A DNA stretch of 52,083 nt from an uncultured Clostridia bacterium (GTDB lineage: Bacteria > Bacillota > Clostridia > Oscillospirales > Oscillospiraceae). Shown one piece after another: positions 1-8,536 of the stretch. Below the pieces are notes generated by a model. The model was given only the letters and a program-made list of their open reading frames with translations, was not told where the DNA came from and did not search any database. Position 1 is the stretch's first letter. Each line of letters starts with the position of its first letter. The DNA is taken from positions 1-52,083 of the forward strand of contig CAMHEN010000003.1 of NCBI GenBank assembly GCA_946184165.1. The letters are read 5' to 3'. A program made the position numbers and the translations under genes.

Positions 1-28
1 GCTCTTGAGAGAGGGCAGAAAAAAATAT

Positions 29-138
29 GGGCTTGTAGCTCAGCTGGGAGAGCGCCTGGGCCAGTTATATTGCTTGTCTCATGGGGGCATGTACCTCACC
101 CGCCAGCCACGCGGTTCACATCCGTTTGTCGAAAGCCT
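29..138 (+). pseudogene. Degenerate/truncated tRNA-like sequence (5' half GGGCTTGTAGCTCAGCTGGGAGAGCGCCTG)
   Basis: Positions 29-58 match an acceptor strand plus D-arm, but the anticodon arm is not formed. A weak T-loop-like GGTTCACATCC follows about 50 nt later and no acceptor pairing is found. Confidence 0.5.
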
Positions 139-166
139 TGATAAATCAGCATTTTTAATCGAATAT

Positions 167-242
167 GGGGGCGTAGCTCAGCTGGGAGAGCGTACGGTTC
201 GCATCCGTAAGGTCAAGGGTTCGAATCCCTCCGTCTCCACCA
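167..242 (+). tRNA. tRNA-Ala(CGC)
   Basis: Cloverleaf readable by eye: GGGGGCG/CGTCTCC acceptor with G3:U70, GCTC/GAGC D-arm, TACGG-TTCGCAT-CCGTA anticodon arm, TTCGAAT T-loop, encoded CCA. Confidence 0.9.
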
Positions 243-246
243 ATTT

Positions 247-276
247 GGGAAGTCTGGAAGCAGACTTCCCTTTTTT
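247..276 (+). terminator. Intrinsic terminator after tRNA-Ala
   Basis: GGGAAGTCTG-GAAG-CAGACTTCCC followed by TTTTTT. Confidence 0.85.
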
Positions 277-704
277 CATACCGCAGTCTGCACGGTCAAG
301 TTCTGAAACTCCTCATAAGACACGTTGAAGTCGATCTCCAAACGGTAATCCCGAAATACCCGTACAGGCTTGATAAACTTCGATACAAACATCTTTTTCG
401 TCTCAAAGGAGCAGCGATCATATATATCTGCCCATCCGATCAGGCGGTCGTATTCCTCGCAGTCCGAGGCATCCTCGGACTGCAATCGGTCAAGCTCCGC
501 TTGCGCTTCTTCCAGCGCCTCTTTAAGCTCGTCCAGTTCCTCTTTCGCTTTAGCAGAGAGCGATGTAAGCAGTTCTGCCGAAAACTTGCTTTGCCCACGA
601 ATGACCTTGATCGTCTCGGCTTCATAGTCGGCGATCTCCTGCTGCTTATCGTTCACCTGCAGAGACAGGATTTTACACCTTGCAGACATAAGGAGGGCAA
701 ACAC
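276..704 (-). pseudogene. C-terminal remnant of a large serine recombinase
   Basis: ORF ...ADYEAETIKVIRGQSKFSAELL...GWADIYDRCSFETKKMFVSKFIKPVRVFRDYRLEIDFNVSYEEFQ resembles the coiled-coil/C-terminal part of large serine recombinases. The catalytic N-terminus is absent. Confidence 0.7.
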
Positions 705-868
705 ATGCCTGCTGTACTCATATTCCTCACGGCAGATCTTCGTGGATATTGCCGATCAGCGAAAGCTCCCGGCATATATCGCATAAAGCTCACAGGCATT
801 GTCGCTTGTGGGCTTTGTCCTTGTTATACGGCTGGGGAAATGGTATAATCATGCGCGGTGATTTTTTT

Positions 869-1042
869 ATGGAAGTCGAAAAGAAAGAATGGTCCGCTCT
901 CTCATATGAGGAGAAAAGCCATCAGCTGTTCTTGCGGCAAAAGGCGCTGCTCGATGGTTTTTTGGAACACGGCGCGATCACGCAGGCCCAGCATGATAAG
1001 AGTCTGCATGATCTGACAGAGAAAATGGGTGAACATGAATGA
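869..1042 (+). CDS. Small mobile-element-associated hypothetical protein
   Basis: MEVEKKEWSALSYEEKSHQLFLRQKALLDGFLEHGAITQAQHDKSLHDLTEKMGEHE; TATAAT just upstream. Confidence 0.55.
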   Translation: MEVEKKEWSALSYEEKSHQLFLRQKALLDGFLEHGAITQAQHDKSLHDLTEKMGEHE

Positions 1043-1236
1043 GAGCGGCTCACTGGACTCAGCGCACACATCTGTTCCGATCTGATGAGTATATTTGCTC
1101 CGCGTGTAAGGCATCAAGTGATAAGCCCTACAAGGTTTGCCCATCCTGCGGAGCGCCAATGAAGAAAGCAAAGTATGATCCATCTTGGGTGGACGAGACC
1201 GAGGGCCTGTCTGCGCTGCTGGATGACGATTGGTAA
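1039..1236 (+). CDS. Small zinc-ribbon protein of mobile-element type
   Basis: YICSACKASSDKPYKVCPSCGAPM CxxC...CxxC pair. Confidence 0.55.
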   Translation: MRAAHWTQRTHLFRSDEYICSACKASSDKPYKVCPSCGAPMKKAKYDPSWVDETEGLSALLDDDW

Positions 1237-1276
1237 TCAGGAAGACAAATCGGAGTTTGCGGAGGAAGCATTGTAA

Positions 1277-1643
1277 ATGGAATTGAAGAGAATTGGTCAT
1301 AAGCTTACTATTTGTAAAGTATCCGAGGTATCGAGCATCAACATGGATACCGACTTCTATTTTTATTGGGAAGACAGATGAAGAATTGTCGCTGGTGTGT
1401 AAAACAGAGGATACGCCGCAAAACACCGTAGAGCGTGATGATGGATGGAGAGGCTTCCGCATTCAGGGAGTTCTTGACTTTTCTCTAATTGGTATTCTGT
1501 CAAAACTGTCCGGTATCCTCGCAGATCACAAAATTGGCATCTATGCGGTATCGACTTACAACACAGATTATATTCTTGTGAAAGAAGAAAACTATGAACG
1601 AGCGCTGACCGTGTTGGCTTCTGAAGGATATACAGTAGTATAA
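1277..1643 (+). pseudogene. ACT-domain protein with apparent +1 frameshift
   Basis: MELKRIGHKLTICKVSEVSSINMDTDFYF continues as IGKTDEELSLVCKTED... only after shifting frame at the T5 run 1360-1364. RBS GGAGG upstream. Confidence 0.7.
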
Positions 1644-1727
1644 ATTCCTTTTTGCCAGCGTACCCAATCATTCAAAATGCACCCCCTAAGCGTTTTTCTG
1701 TCAAAACACGACACCCTTTCCATTTAA

Positions 1728-1755
1728 GGAAGTCTGGTAACAGACTTCTTTTTTC
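1728..1755 (+). terminator. Second copy of the terminator-like hairpin
   Basis: GGAAGTCTG-GTAA-CAGACTTC followed by a T-run; near copy of 247-276. Confidence 0.65.
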
Positions 1756-1830
1756 ATACCGCCGTCTGTCCGGTCAAATCCCGAAATCCCTTGCAGGACA
1801 TGTTGACAATCCGTTTTCCTATAAAAGCTG
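1755..1830 (-). pseudogene. Second decayed serine-recombinase C-terminal tail
   Basis: Minus-strand translation ...RIVNMSCKGFRDLTGQTAV* aligns with ...EIDFNVSYEEFQNLTVQTAV* of the 276-704 remnant. Confidence 0.65.
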
Positions 1831-1921
1831 ACGCCTTTATAGGTTGTTTTGACTGTGAAACGGATTTCCTTATGGGATGTAACTTGTATGGCAGCTAACC
1901 ATGCTGCGTTTCTTGTTTGGA

Positions 1922-1958
1922 CCAAAAAATAGAGGCGCCTGTATTTCAAGCGCCTCTA
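1922..1958 (-). terminator. Intrinsic terminator, probably for the aro operon
   Basis: On the minus strand: TAGAGGCGC...GCGCCTCTA followed by TTTTTT. Confidence 0.7.
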
Positions 1959-2194
1959 CACTGCAAGGGACGTACTGTATCATACGATCCAATTCTGTTT
2001 TTCTCGGTTTTTTCTCCGATTTATACCGCCTGTATCTGTCACAGTACCTGGTCCGCCTGGCGGCCGTGCGGGTCACTCCCCCGCCCCGGCGGAGCTTTCA
2101 TGGAATGGAAAACAGTATCAGTCAGCCTTCGGCTGCCAGTGCCCCTTTCAGGGGAGCCAGACTCTCAGCGTTCCGGGATGACCCTTTTGCTGTA

Positions 2195-3361
2195 TTATCC
2201 CATGATCTTCTTGAGATCCGCGAGGCGCTCGAGGGCGGCGTAAAGAGTCTCGTCCCGCTTTGCGAAGTGGAGGCGGATGATATGGTTCACGTTCTCCTTG
2301 AAGAAGGAACTGCCCGGGACGCCCGCGACGCCCACCTTCGCCGCCATCTCCTCACAGAACTCCACGTCGCTCTGCCCCTTCTTGAGGTAGGGGGAGATAT
2401 CGGTGAGCAGGAAGTAGGTGCCCTCGGGATCGGTGAAGGGGATGCCCAGATCTTTGAGGCCGCCGGTGAAGAGCGCCTTCATGTGGGCGTAGTGGGCGGT
2501 GAACTCCTCATAATAGCTGTCGGGCATTTCAAGGCCCACGATGGCGGCCTCCATCAGAGGAGACGGCGCGCCGACGGCGTTGAAGTCGTGAAACTGCTTG
2601 ATCCTGTCCATGATGTGCTTCGGCGCGATGGCATAGCCGAGACGCCAGCCCGTGATGGAATAGGTCTTGGAGAGGGAGTTGCAGGTGACGGTGCGCTCCC
2701 ACATGCCGGGGAGATTCGCAAGGTAGGTGTGGACATGGCCTTCGTAGATGATGTGTTCATACACCTCGTCCGTGATGGCGTAGACGTCATACTTGATGCA
2801 GAGGGAGGCGATGAGCTCCAGCTCCTCCTTTGTGAAGACGCGGCCGCTGGGGTTCGAGGGGTTGCAGATGATGATGGCCTTGATACCCTTTTTGAAGACG
2901 TCCTCCAGCACATTCGGATCGAAGCGGAAGGAGGGCGGAACGAGGGGGATAAAGACCGGCTCGCAGTCGGCGAAGAGGGTCTGGGCGGAGTAGTTTTCAA
3001 AGTAGGGGGAGAACATGGCCACCTTGTCGCCGGGATTCGTAAGGGCGAAGAGCGTGTCTACCATGGCCTCGGTAGAGCCGATGGTCACAACGATCTCGGT
3101 CTCGGGGTCGATATCCCGGCCCATGAAGCGCTTCGTCTTGGCGGCGACGGCCCGGCGGAAGTTCGGCGCGCCCATGGTGATGGGGTACTGGTGCGGGCCG
3201 ACGGCGGCCACCTCGGCGAGGCGGTCGGTCATGGCCTTGGGCGGGTCAAAGTCCGGGAAGCCCTGGGCCAGGTTGATGGCGTTGTTGGCAATGGAGATGC
3301 GCGTCATGCGGCGGATGACGGAGTCGGTGAAAAGGCTGCACTTTTGATTCATGGGTTTCAT
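2195..3361 (-). CDS. PLP-dependent class I/II aminotransferase
   Basis: NLAQGFPDFDPP, NPSNPSGRVFTKEEL, SLSKTYSITGWRLGY motifs; ATG overlaps the aroQ stop. Confidence 0.95.
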   Translation of the reverse strand: MKPMNQKCSLFTDSVIRRMTRISIANNAINLAQGFPDFDPPKAMTDRLAEVAAVGPHQYPITMGAPNFRRAVAAKTKRFMGRDIDPETEIVVTIGSTEAMVDTLFALTNPGDKVAMFSPYFENYSAQTLFADCEPVFIPLVPPSFRFDPNVLEDVFKKGIKAIIICNPSNPSGRVFTKEELELIASLCIKYDVYAITDEVYEHIIYEGHVHTYLANLPGMWERTVTCNSLSKTYSITGWRLGYAIAPKHIMDRIKQFHDFNAVGAPSPLMEAAIVGLEMPDSYYEEFTAHYAHMKALFTGGLKDLGIPFTDPEGTYFLLTDISPYLKKGQSDVEFCEEMAAKVGVAGVPGSSFFKENVNHIIRLHFAKRDETLYAALERLADLKKIMG

Positions 3362-3804
3362 GTGTTTTCTCTCCCCTTCAGATAGTCTTTGAGAAACAGG
3401 ATCGCCTGTCTATAGCCCTCGAAGCCGAGGCCGATATAGCTTTTGACGCAGGCCATGCCGGCGTAGGAGATCTGCCGGAAGCTCTCGCGCTTTGTCACGT
3501 CGGAGAGGTGCACCTCCACGGCGGGGATGCCCACAGCCTTGAGCGCGTCCAGGATGGCGACGCTCGTATGGGTGTAGGCCGCGGGATTTATCACGATGCC
3601 GTCGATCCTGCCGTACGCGCCCTGGATGGCGTCCACGATGGCCCCCTCGTGGTTGGACTGGAAAAGCTCCGCCTCGAAGCCCTGATCCCGGCAGGCGCCG
3701 CGGATAAAATCCTCCAGCGCGTGAAAATCCCGCCTGCCGTAGATGTCCGGCTCGCGCAGGCCCAGCATGTTGAGATTCGGCCCGTTGATGATGAGGATCT
3801 TCAT
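3358..3804 (-). CDS. aroQ: Type II 3-dehydroquinate dehydratase
   Basis: MKILIINGPNLNMLGLREPDIYG, NPAAYTHTSVAILDAL, EVHLSDV signatures. Confidence 0.97.
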   Translation of the reverse strand: MKILIINGPNLNMLGLREPDIYGRRDFHALEDFIRGACRDQGFEAELFQSNHEGAIVDAIQGAYGRIDGIVINPAAYTHTSVAILDALKAVGIPAVEVHLSDVTKRESFRQISYAGMACVKSYIGLGFEGYRQAILFLKDYLKGRENT

Positions 3805-5021
3805 CGGAGCACCTCCAGAATGGTCTTTGCCGTCTCCTCCGGGGTGCCGGTATTGTCCGCGGCGAAGTCGGCGAATTGTTCATAGAGCGGGGCGCGGCGG
3901 GCGTACATGGCGTTTAAGTCCGCATTCAGGGACAAGGGCCTCCCCTTCCGCGCGAGCTGCTCGACGGGCCGCTTCAGCCAGACGAGGCGCCCGTTCTGGT
4001 GCAGGAGCGGATAGTTTTCCTTCCGGGTGACACAGCCGCCGCCCGTGGCGATGACCGTGCCGGACTGCTTGCCGAGCTCGGCAAGGACCGCGGTCTCCCG
4101 CGCGCGGAAGCCCTCCTCCCCTTCCCGTGCGAAGATTTCGGGGATGGACATGCCCGCCGCCCGTTCGATCTCCCGGTCCGCCTCGGCATACGGGCGGCCC
4201 AGAAGCTCGGAGAGGCATTTACCCACGGTGGACTTGCCGCAGCCCGGCATCCCGATGAGGATGATGTTTTGCATGGAAGCATCCAGCAGCGCCGTGATGC
4301 GGGCGATCTCCCCCGCGGGAAGCTCCCGCCCCAGGAAAATCTCGCTGCTGCGTTTGGCCTGGGCCACCAGCATCGTGAGGCCCCCGGCGCAGGGGACGCC
4401 GCGCTCCTCCGCCCGGAGGAGCAGGGCGGTGCGCTTCGGGTTATACACCACGTCCAGCACCGCCTCGAGCTCCGGGAAAAAGGCGAGATCCACGGGACTC
4501 ACGCCGTTATTCGGGTACATGCCGAGGGGCGTGGTGTTGACCAGAAGTCTCGCGTCCGCGTGGCGGTCGAGGTTATTATAGTTGTCCTCCCCACGGCGGC
4601 TTATGGACACCACCGCCGCCCCGCGCGCCCGCAGCACGGCGCAGACCGTGACGGAGGCCCCGCCGGTGCCGAGGACCAGGGCTTTCTTCCCCTCGATGCT
4701 CCCGGGGAGGGTTTTGCGCAGCAGCGTCTCAAAGCCGAAGGCGTCCGTGTTGTCGCCGAAGACGGAGCCGTCCGGACGCCGCAGGAGTGTGTTCACGCTG
4801 CCGATGGTCCGGGCCGTGTCGGAGAGCTCGTCGCAGAGGGGAATGACGGTTTTTTTGTAGGGGATCGTGACGTTGAGGCCGTGCCACGCGCCGGAGCGGA
4901 TGAAGGCCTCCACCTCCTCCGGCGCTTTTTCGAAGAGCGCATAGTCATAGTCCGCAAGCTCCCGGTGGATCCGGGGAGAGTAGCTGTGGCCGAGCTTTTC
5001 GCCGAGCAGTCCGCACTGCAT
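3801..5021 (-). CDS. Fused shikimate dehydrogenase / shikimate kinase
   Basis: N-terminal AroE (GEKLGHSYSPRIHR, LNVTIPYK, GSVNTL, NTTPLGM) continuous with AroK (ILIGMPGCGKSTVGK, IATGGGCV). Confidence 0.95.
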   Translation of the reverse strand: MQCGLLGEKLGHSYSPRIHRELADYDYALFEKAPEEVEAFIRSGAWHGLNVTIPYKKTVIPLCDELSDTARTIGSVNTLLRRPDGSVFGDNTDAFGFETLLRKTLPGSIEGKKALVLGTGGASVTVCAVLRARGAAVVSISRRGEDNYNNLDRHADARLLVNTTPLGMYPNNGVSPVDLAFFPELEAVLDVVYNPKRTALLLRAEERGVPCAGGLTMLVAQAKRSSEIFLGRELPAGEIARITALLDASMQNIILIGMPGCGKSTVGKCLSELLGRPYAEADREIERAAGMSIPEIFAREGEEGFRARETAVLAELGKQSGTVIATGGGCVTRKENYPLLHQNGRLVWLKRPVEQLARKGRPLSLNADLNAMYARRAPLYEQFADFAADNTGTPEETAKTILEVLR

Positions 5022-5022
5022 C

Positions 5023-6165
5023 TCAGATCACCTCGCTGTAGCTGCCGAGATACTCGTACTCGTCCGTGAGCTCGCCCAGCTCGCCCATGAGCTGGATAAA
5101 GCGCGGGGAGTAGACCGAGGTCTCGAAGTCAAAGTAGAACATGAACTCAAAGCTGCGCTCCGGCATGGGCCGGCTCTCGAGCTTCGTGACATTGATGCCG
5201 AGGGCGTTGAAGCGGGAGAGGAGCTTATACAGAGAGCCCGGCTCGTGCGGCAGGACCATCATGACGCTGGTGCGGTCGGCGCCGGGGTAGATCTCCAGGC
5301 TGCGGGAGATGCAGACAAAGCGGGTGTAATTGTTGCCGGAGTCCTGCACGTCGCTCTTTAAGACGTCCAGACCGTAGAGCCTGGAGCAGGCGCGGGAGGA
5401 GAGGGCCGCGATCCCGGGCTCTGCGGACTCCGCCGCCATCTTTGCGGCGAGGGCGGTGTTCTCACAGGGGATGACCTTCGCCTTCGGCAGAGTCTGCAGG
5501 AAGGCCGCGCACTGGGCAATGGCCTGGGGATGGGAGTAGATCTCCCGGATATCCTCCAGCTTCGTGCCGGGGCGGACGAGGAGGTTGTGGTCCACCTTCA
5601 CCCGCACGGAGCGCACGATGCGAAAATCGTGCCTGCGCATGAGGTCGTACACCGCGTTGACCGTGCCGGCGGTGCTGTTTTCCACCGGGATCACGCCATA
5701 GCGGCAGAGGCCCTTTTCGATGGCGGCGAAGACCGCGTCAAAGGTGGAGAAATAAAAGGTGCTGGGCCGCACGAAGAGCTTTTCGCAGGCGATGCCGGAG
5801 TAGGCCCCCTCCACGCCCTGGCAGGCCACCATGGCCGTCTCGGGGAAGAGCCGTGGCGTCTCCTGAAGGGCCCGCTCGATGGCGAGGGTCTCCGCGCTCT
5901 CGGGGTGGAGGATGCGGTTCTGATAGCTGCGGGAGAGCTCCATGACGAGGGAGAAGAGAGAGGCCGCATACTCCCGCATCTCCTCCGGGCACTGGGCCTC
6001 CAGGGTGCGGAGCTTTTCCTTCTCCCGGCGCAGGTCCAGAACGCGCATGCCGTTGTCCCGCTTCCAGAGGGCGATGTCGCCCGCGATCTCCATGCGGCGG
6101 TTGAAGAGCCTGAGGAGCTCGGAATCCAGCTCGTCAAGCTGGCGGCGGTAGTCTTGCAATTCCAT
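5023..6165 (-). CDS. pheA: Bifunctional chorismate mutase / prephenate dehydratase
   Basis: N-terminal chorismate mutase helices, then GVEGAYSGIACEKLF, ENSTAGTVNAVYDLM, NYTRFVCIS and a C-terminal ACT domain (PGSLYKLLSRFNALGINVTKLESRP). Confidence 0.95.
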   Translation of the reverse strand: MELQDYRRQLDELDSELLRLFNRRMEIAGDIALWKRDNGMRVLDLRREKEKLRTLEAQCPEEMREYAASLFSLVMELSRSYQNRILHPESAETLAIERALQETPRLFPETAMVACQGVEGAYSGIACEKLFVRPSTFYFSTFDAVFAAIEKGLCRYGVIPVENSTAGTVNAVYDLMRRHDFRIVRSVRVKVDHNLLVRPGTKLEDIREIYSHPQAIAQCAAFLQTLPKAKVIPCENTALAAKMAAESAEPGIAALSSRACSRLYGLDVLKSDVQDSGNNYTRFVCISRSLEIYPGADRTSVMMVLPHEPGSLYKLLSRFNALGINVTKLESRPMPERSFEFMFYFDFETSVYSPRFIQLMGELGELTDEYEYLGSYSEVI

Positions 6166-6191
6166 ATGGGTCCCTCCCTCATACTATTTTT

Positions 6192-6214
6192 CCATAAAAC
6201 ACTGTGTTTTATGG
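6192..6214. repeat. Intra-operonic hairpin between aroC and pheA
   Basis: CCATAAAACA-CTG-TGTTTTATGG perfect 10-bp stem. Confidence 0.7.
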
Positions 6215-6224
6215 GAGATCAGTA

Positions 6225-7277
6225 TCAAATAATCATATCATAGACCGCGATCGCCGCCGCGGCTTCGATGGCCGGGACGGCGCGCGGCACGATGCAGGGG
6301 TCGTGCCGCCCTTCGACGGTGAGCGTCTCTTCGGAGAGCGTCTCAAGGTTCACGCTCTGCTGCGCCCGCGCGATGGACGGGGTGGGCTTGACGGCAGCCC
6401 GGAACAGGAGGGGCATGCCGTTCGAGATGCCGCCGAGGATGCCGCCCGCATGGTTCGTGACGGTTTCGACGCGCCCGTCTCTTACGCAGAAAGCGTCGTT
6501 ATGCTCGCTGCCGCGCATCCGGGCCGCTTCAAAGCCCGCGCCGAACTCCACGCCCTTCACGGCGGGGACGGCGAAGACGAGGCGGGCGATCTGGTTCTCA
6601 AGCCCGTCGAACATGGGGCTGCCGATCCCGGCCGGAAGGCCGCGCACCACGCACTCGACGACGCCGCCGACAGAGTCCCCCTCCGCCCGGGCGGTCTGGA
6701 TGGCGAGGAGCATCCGCTCCCCCGCGGCGTCGTCCACCACGGGGAAGGGCTTTTCCGCGACGGAAGCGTCAAAGGCGCCCTCGTCCCGGATGCCCGCGAT
6801 CTCGGCGATGCGGGCGTCGACCGTGACGCCTCTTGCTGCGAGCGCCTGCTTGAGGAGGCCCCCCGCGACGCAGAGGGGTGCCGTGAGCCTGCCGGAGAAG
6901 TGGCCCCCGCCGCTGAAGTCCTGAAAGCCGCCGAACTTCAGCTCCGCGGTGTAGTCCGCGTGGCCGGGCCGGGGCGTGATTTTCAGCTTGGAATAGTCCT
7001 TTGGCCGGGTGTTGGTGTTATGGATGATCGCCGTGAGGGGCGCGCCGCAGGTGAAGCCGTCTCTGAGACCGCAGATAAACTCCGGCCGGTCCTCCTCTCT
7101 GCGGGGAGTGGACCAGTCGTTCCGCCCGGGGGCACGGCGGTTCAGGAAGCTCTGGAGCGCGTCCGTGTCCACGGGGATGCCCGCGGGCAGGCCGTCCAGC
7201 GTCATGCCGATGGCCTCCGAATGGCTCTGCCCGAAAATCGTCAGGCAGAGCTTTTGTCCTGCAAAGCTGCTGCTCAT
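6225..7277 (-). CDS. aroC: Chorismate synthase
   Basis: LTIFGQSHSEAIGMTLDGLPAGIPVD, RPGHADYT, GGILGGISNGMPL. Confidence 0.96.
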   Translation of the reverse strand: MSSSFAGQKLCLTIFGQSHSEAIGMTLDGLPAGIPVDTDALQSFLNRRAPGRNDWSTPRREEDRPEFICGLRDGFTCGAPLTAIIHNTNTRPKDYSKLKITPRPGHADYTAELKFGGFQDFSGGGHFSGRLTAPLCVAGGLLKQALAARGVTVDARIAEIAGIRDEGAFDASVAEKPFPVVDDAAGERMLLAIQTARAEGDSVGGVVECVVRGLPAGIGSPMFDGLENQIARLVFAVPAVKGVEFGAGFEAARMRGSEHNDAFCVRDGRVETVTNHAGGILGGISNGMPLLFRAAVKPTPSIARAQQSVNLETLSEETLTVEGRHDPCIVPRAVPAIEAAAAIAVYDMII

Positions 7278-8536
7278 CTCGCGCACCTCCGGAAGTCCTC
7301 CCAGAAAGCGGGATAGGATTTTTGTACACAGTGTGCGCCTCTGATCGTTACGCTCTCACGGCACAGGCCGGCGGCGACGGCGGCGCTCATGGCGATGCGG
7401 TGGTCGCAGCAGGAATCAACGTCACCGCCGCGAAGTCCGCCTGTTCCGTGGATGACAAGGCCGTCGGGCAGCTCCTCCACCGCCCCGCCGAGGTCGCTTA
7501 TAAGCCTTGCGGTACTCTCCAGGCGGTCGGACTCCTTCATGCGGAGGCGGGCGGCGTTTATGATATGCGTGTCACCCTCAGCCCCGCAGGCCAGAACCGA
7601 TAGAACCGGAACCAGATCGGGGATGGGCGCGGCGTCAATGGTGACAGGCCGCAGCTCCGCGCGACGTACTGTCACCTCGCCCTCGAAGGCTTTGACCGAA
7701 GCGCCGCACTGTCTTAATATGTCCAGAACGGCCATGTCCCCCTGGACAGAGTGGAGATTCAGCCCACGCACGGTGACACCCTTTTCACTCAGTGCGCCCA
7801 TGCAGAGGTAGAAGGCGGCATTTGACCAGTCCCCTTCCACGCGCAGGACGCCGGGCAGCGCAAAGCGCTGGGAACCGGGAATATGCCAGGTCTGTGTTTT
7901 CCGCTCGATCCGGACACCGGAGAGCGTGAGCGCGTCCTCCGTCAGGCGGATATAGCCTGCGGATTCCAGCGTCCCCTCCGCCGTGACCGAGCTGTCGCCC
8001 GCGAGCCGCGGCAGGGCCATCAGCAGGCCGGAGAAATACTGGCTTGACACGTCCCCCGGCAGGCTGTAGTCCCCGCTGCGGAGCTGTCCGCCGAAACACA
8101 GCCAGCTCCCGTCCCGGGAAATCTCCATCCCGTGGGCGCGCAGGACGTCTTCATAGACCTGCATGGGCCGCTCGGGCAGACGGCCCTCCATTTTGAAATA
8201 GCCCGAGACGCCCAGCGCGCCGGCGACGGGGAGCAGAAAGCGCAGCGTTGAGCCGCTCTCCCCGCAGGGGAGCAGGCCGCCGCTGACCGGCTTTTGAATG
8301 GGTGTGACACGGATACGGCGTCCGTTCGTTTCGATCCCCGCGCCAAGCGCTTTGAGGCACTTCGCCGTGGCGAAAATGTCCTTGGAAAAGCCGTCGATCA
8401 GAAGTGTTGTTTTCTCCGTCCCCAGCGCGGCGCAGATCAGCAGGCGGTGGGCAACAGATTTGGAGGAGGGAATACAGACTTCGCCCGCGTAGGGCCCCGG
8501 TGTCAGTCCGACAGAAAAACTGTGTTCCTTCTTCAT
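7274..8536 (-). CDS. aroA: 3-phosphoshikimate 1-carboxyvinyltransferase (EPSP synthase)
   Basis: SKSVAHRLLICAAL, CGESGSTLRFLLPVA, RMKESDRLESTARL, DHRIAMSAAVA. Confidence 0.96.
   Translation of the reverse strand: MKKEHSFSVGLTPGPYAGEVCIPSSKSVAHRLLICAALGTEKTTLLIDGFSKDIFATAKCLKALGAGIETNGRRIRVTPIQKPVSGGLLPCGESGSTLRFLLPVAGALGVSGYFKMEGRLPERPMQVYEDVLRAHGMEISRDGSWLCFGGQLRSGDYSLPGDVSSQYFSGLLMALPRLAGDSSVTAEGTLESAGYIRLTEDALTLSGVRIERKTQTWHIPGSQRFALPGVLRVEGDWSNAAFYLCMGALSEKGVTVRGLNLHSVQGDMAVLDILRQCGASVKAFEGEVTVRRAELRPVTIDAAPIPDLVPVLSVLACGAEGDTHIINAARLRMKESDRLESTARLISDLGGAVEELPDGLVIHGTGGLRGGDVDSCCDHRIAMSAAVAAGLCRESVTIRGAHCVQKSYPAFWEDFRRCAR

Noticed and set aside
1277-1643. Programmed ribosomal frameshift in the ACT gene
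   Set aside because: No slippery heptamer plus downstream structure seen; a single-base indel in a T-run inside a decayed mobile region is simpler.
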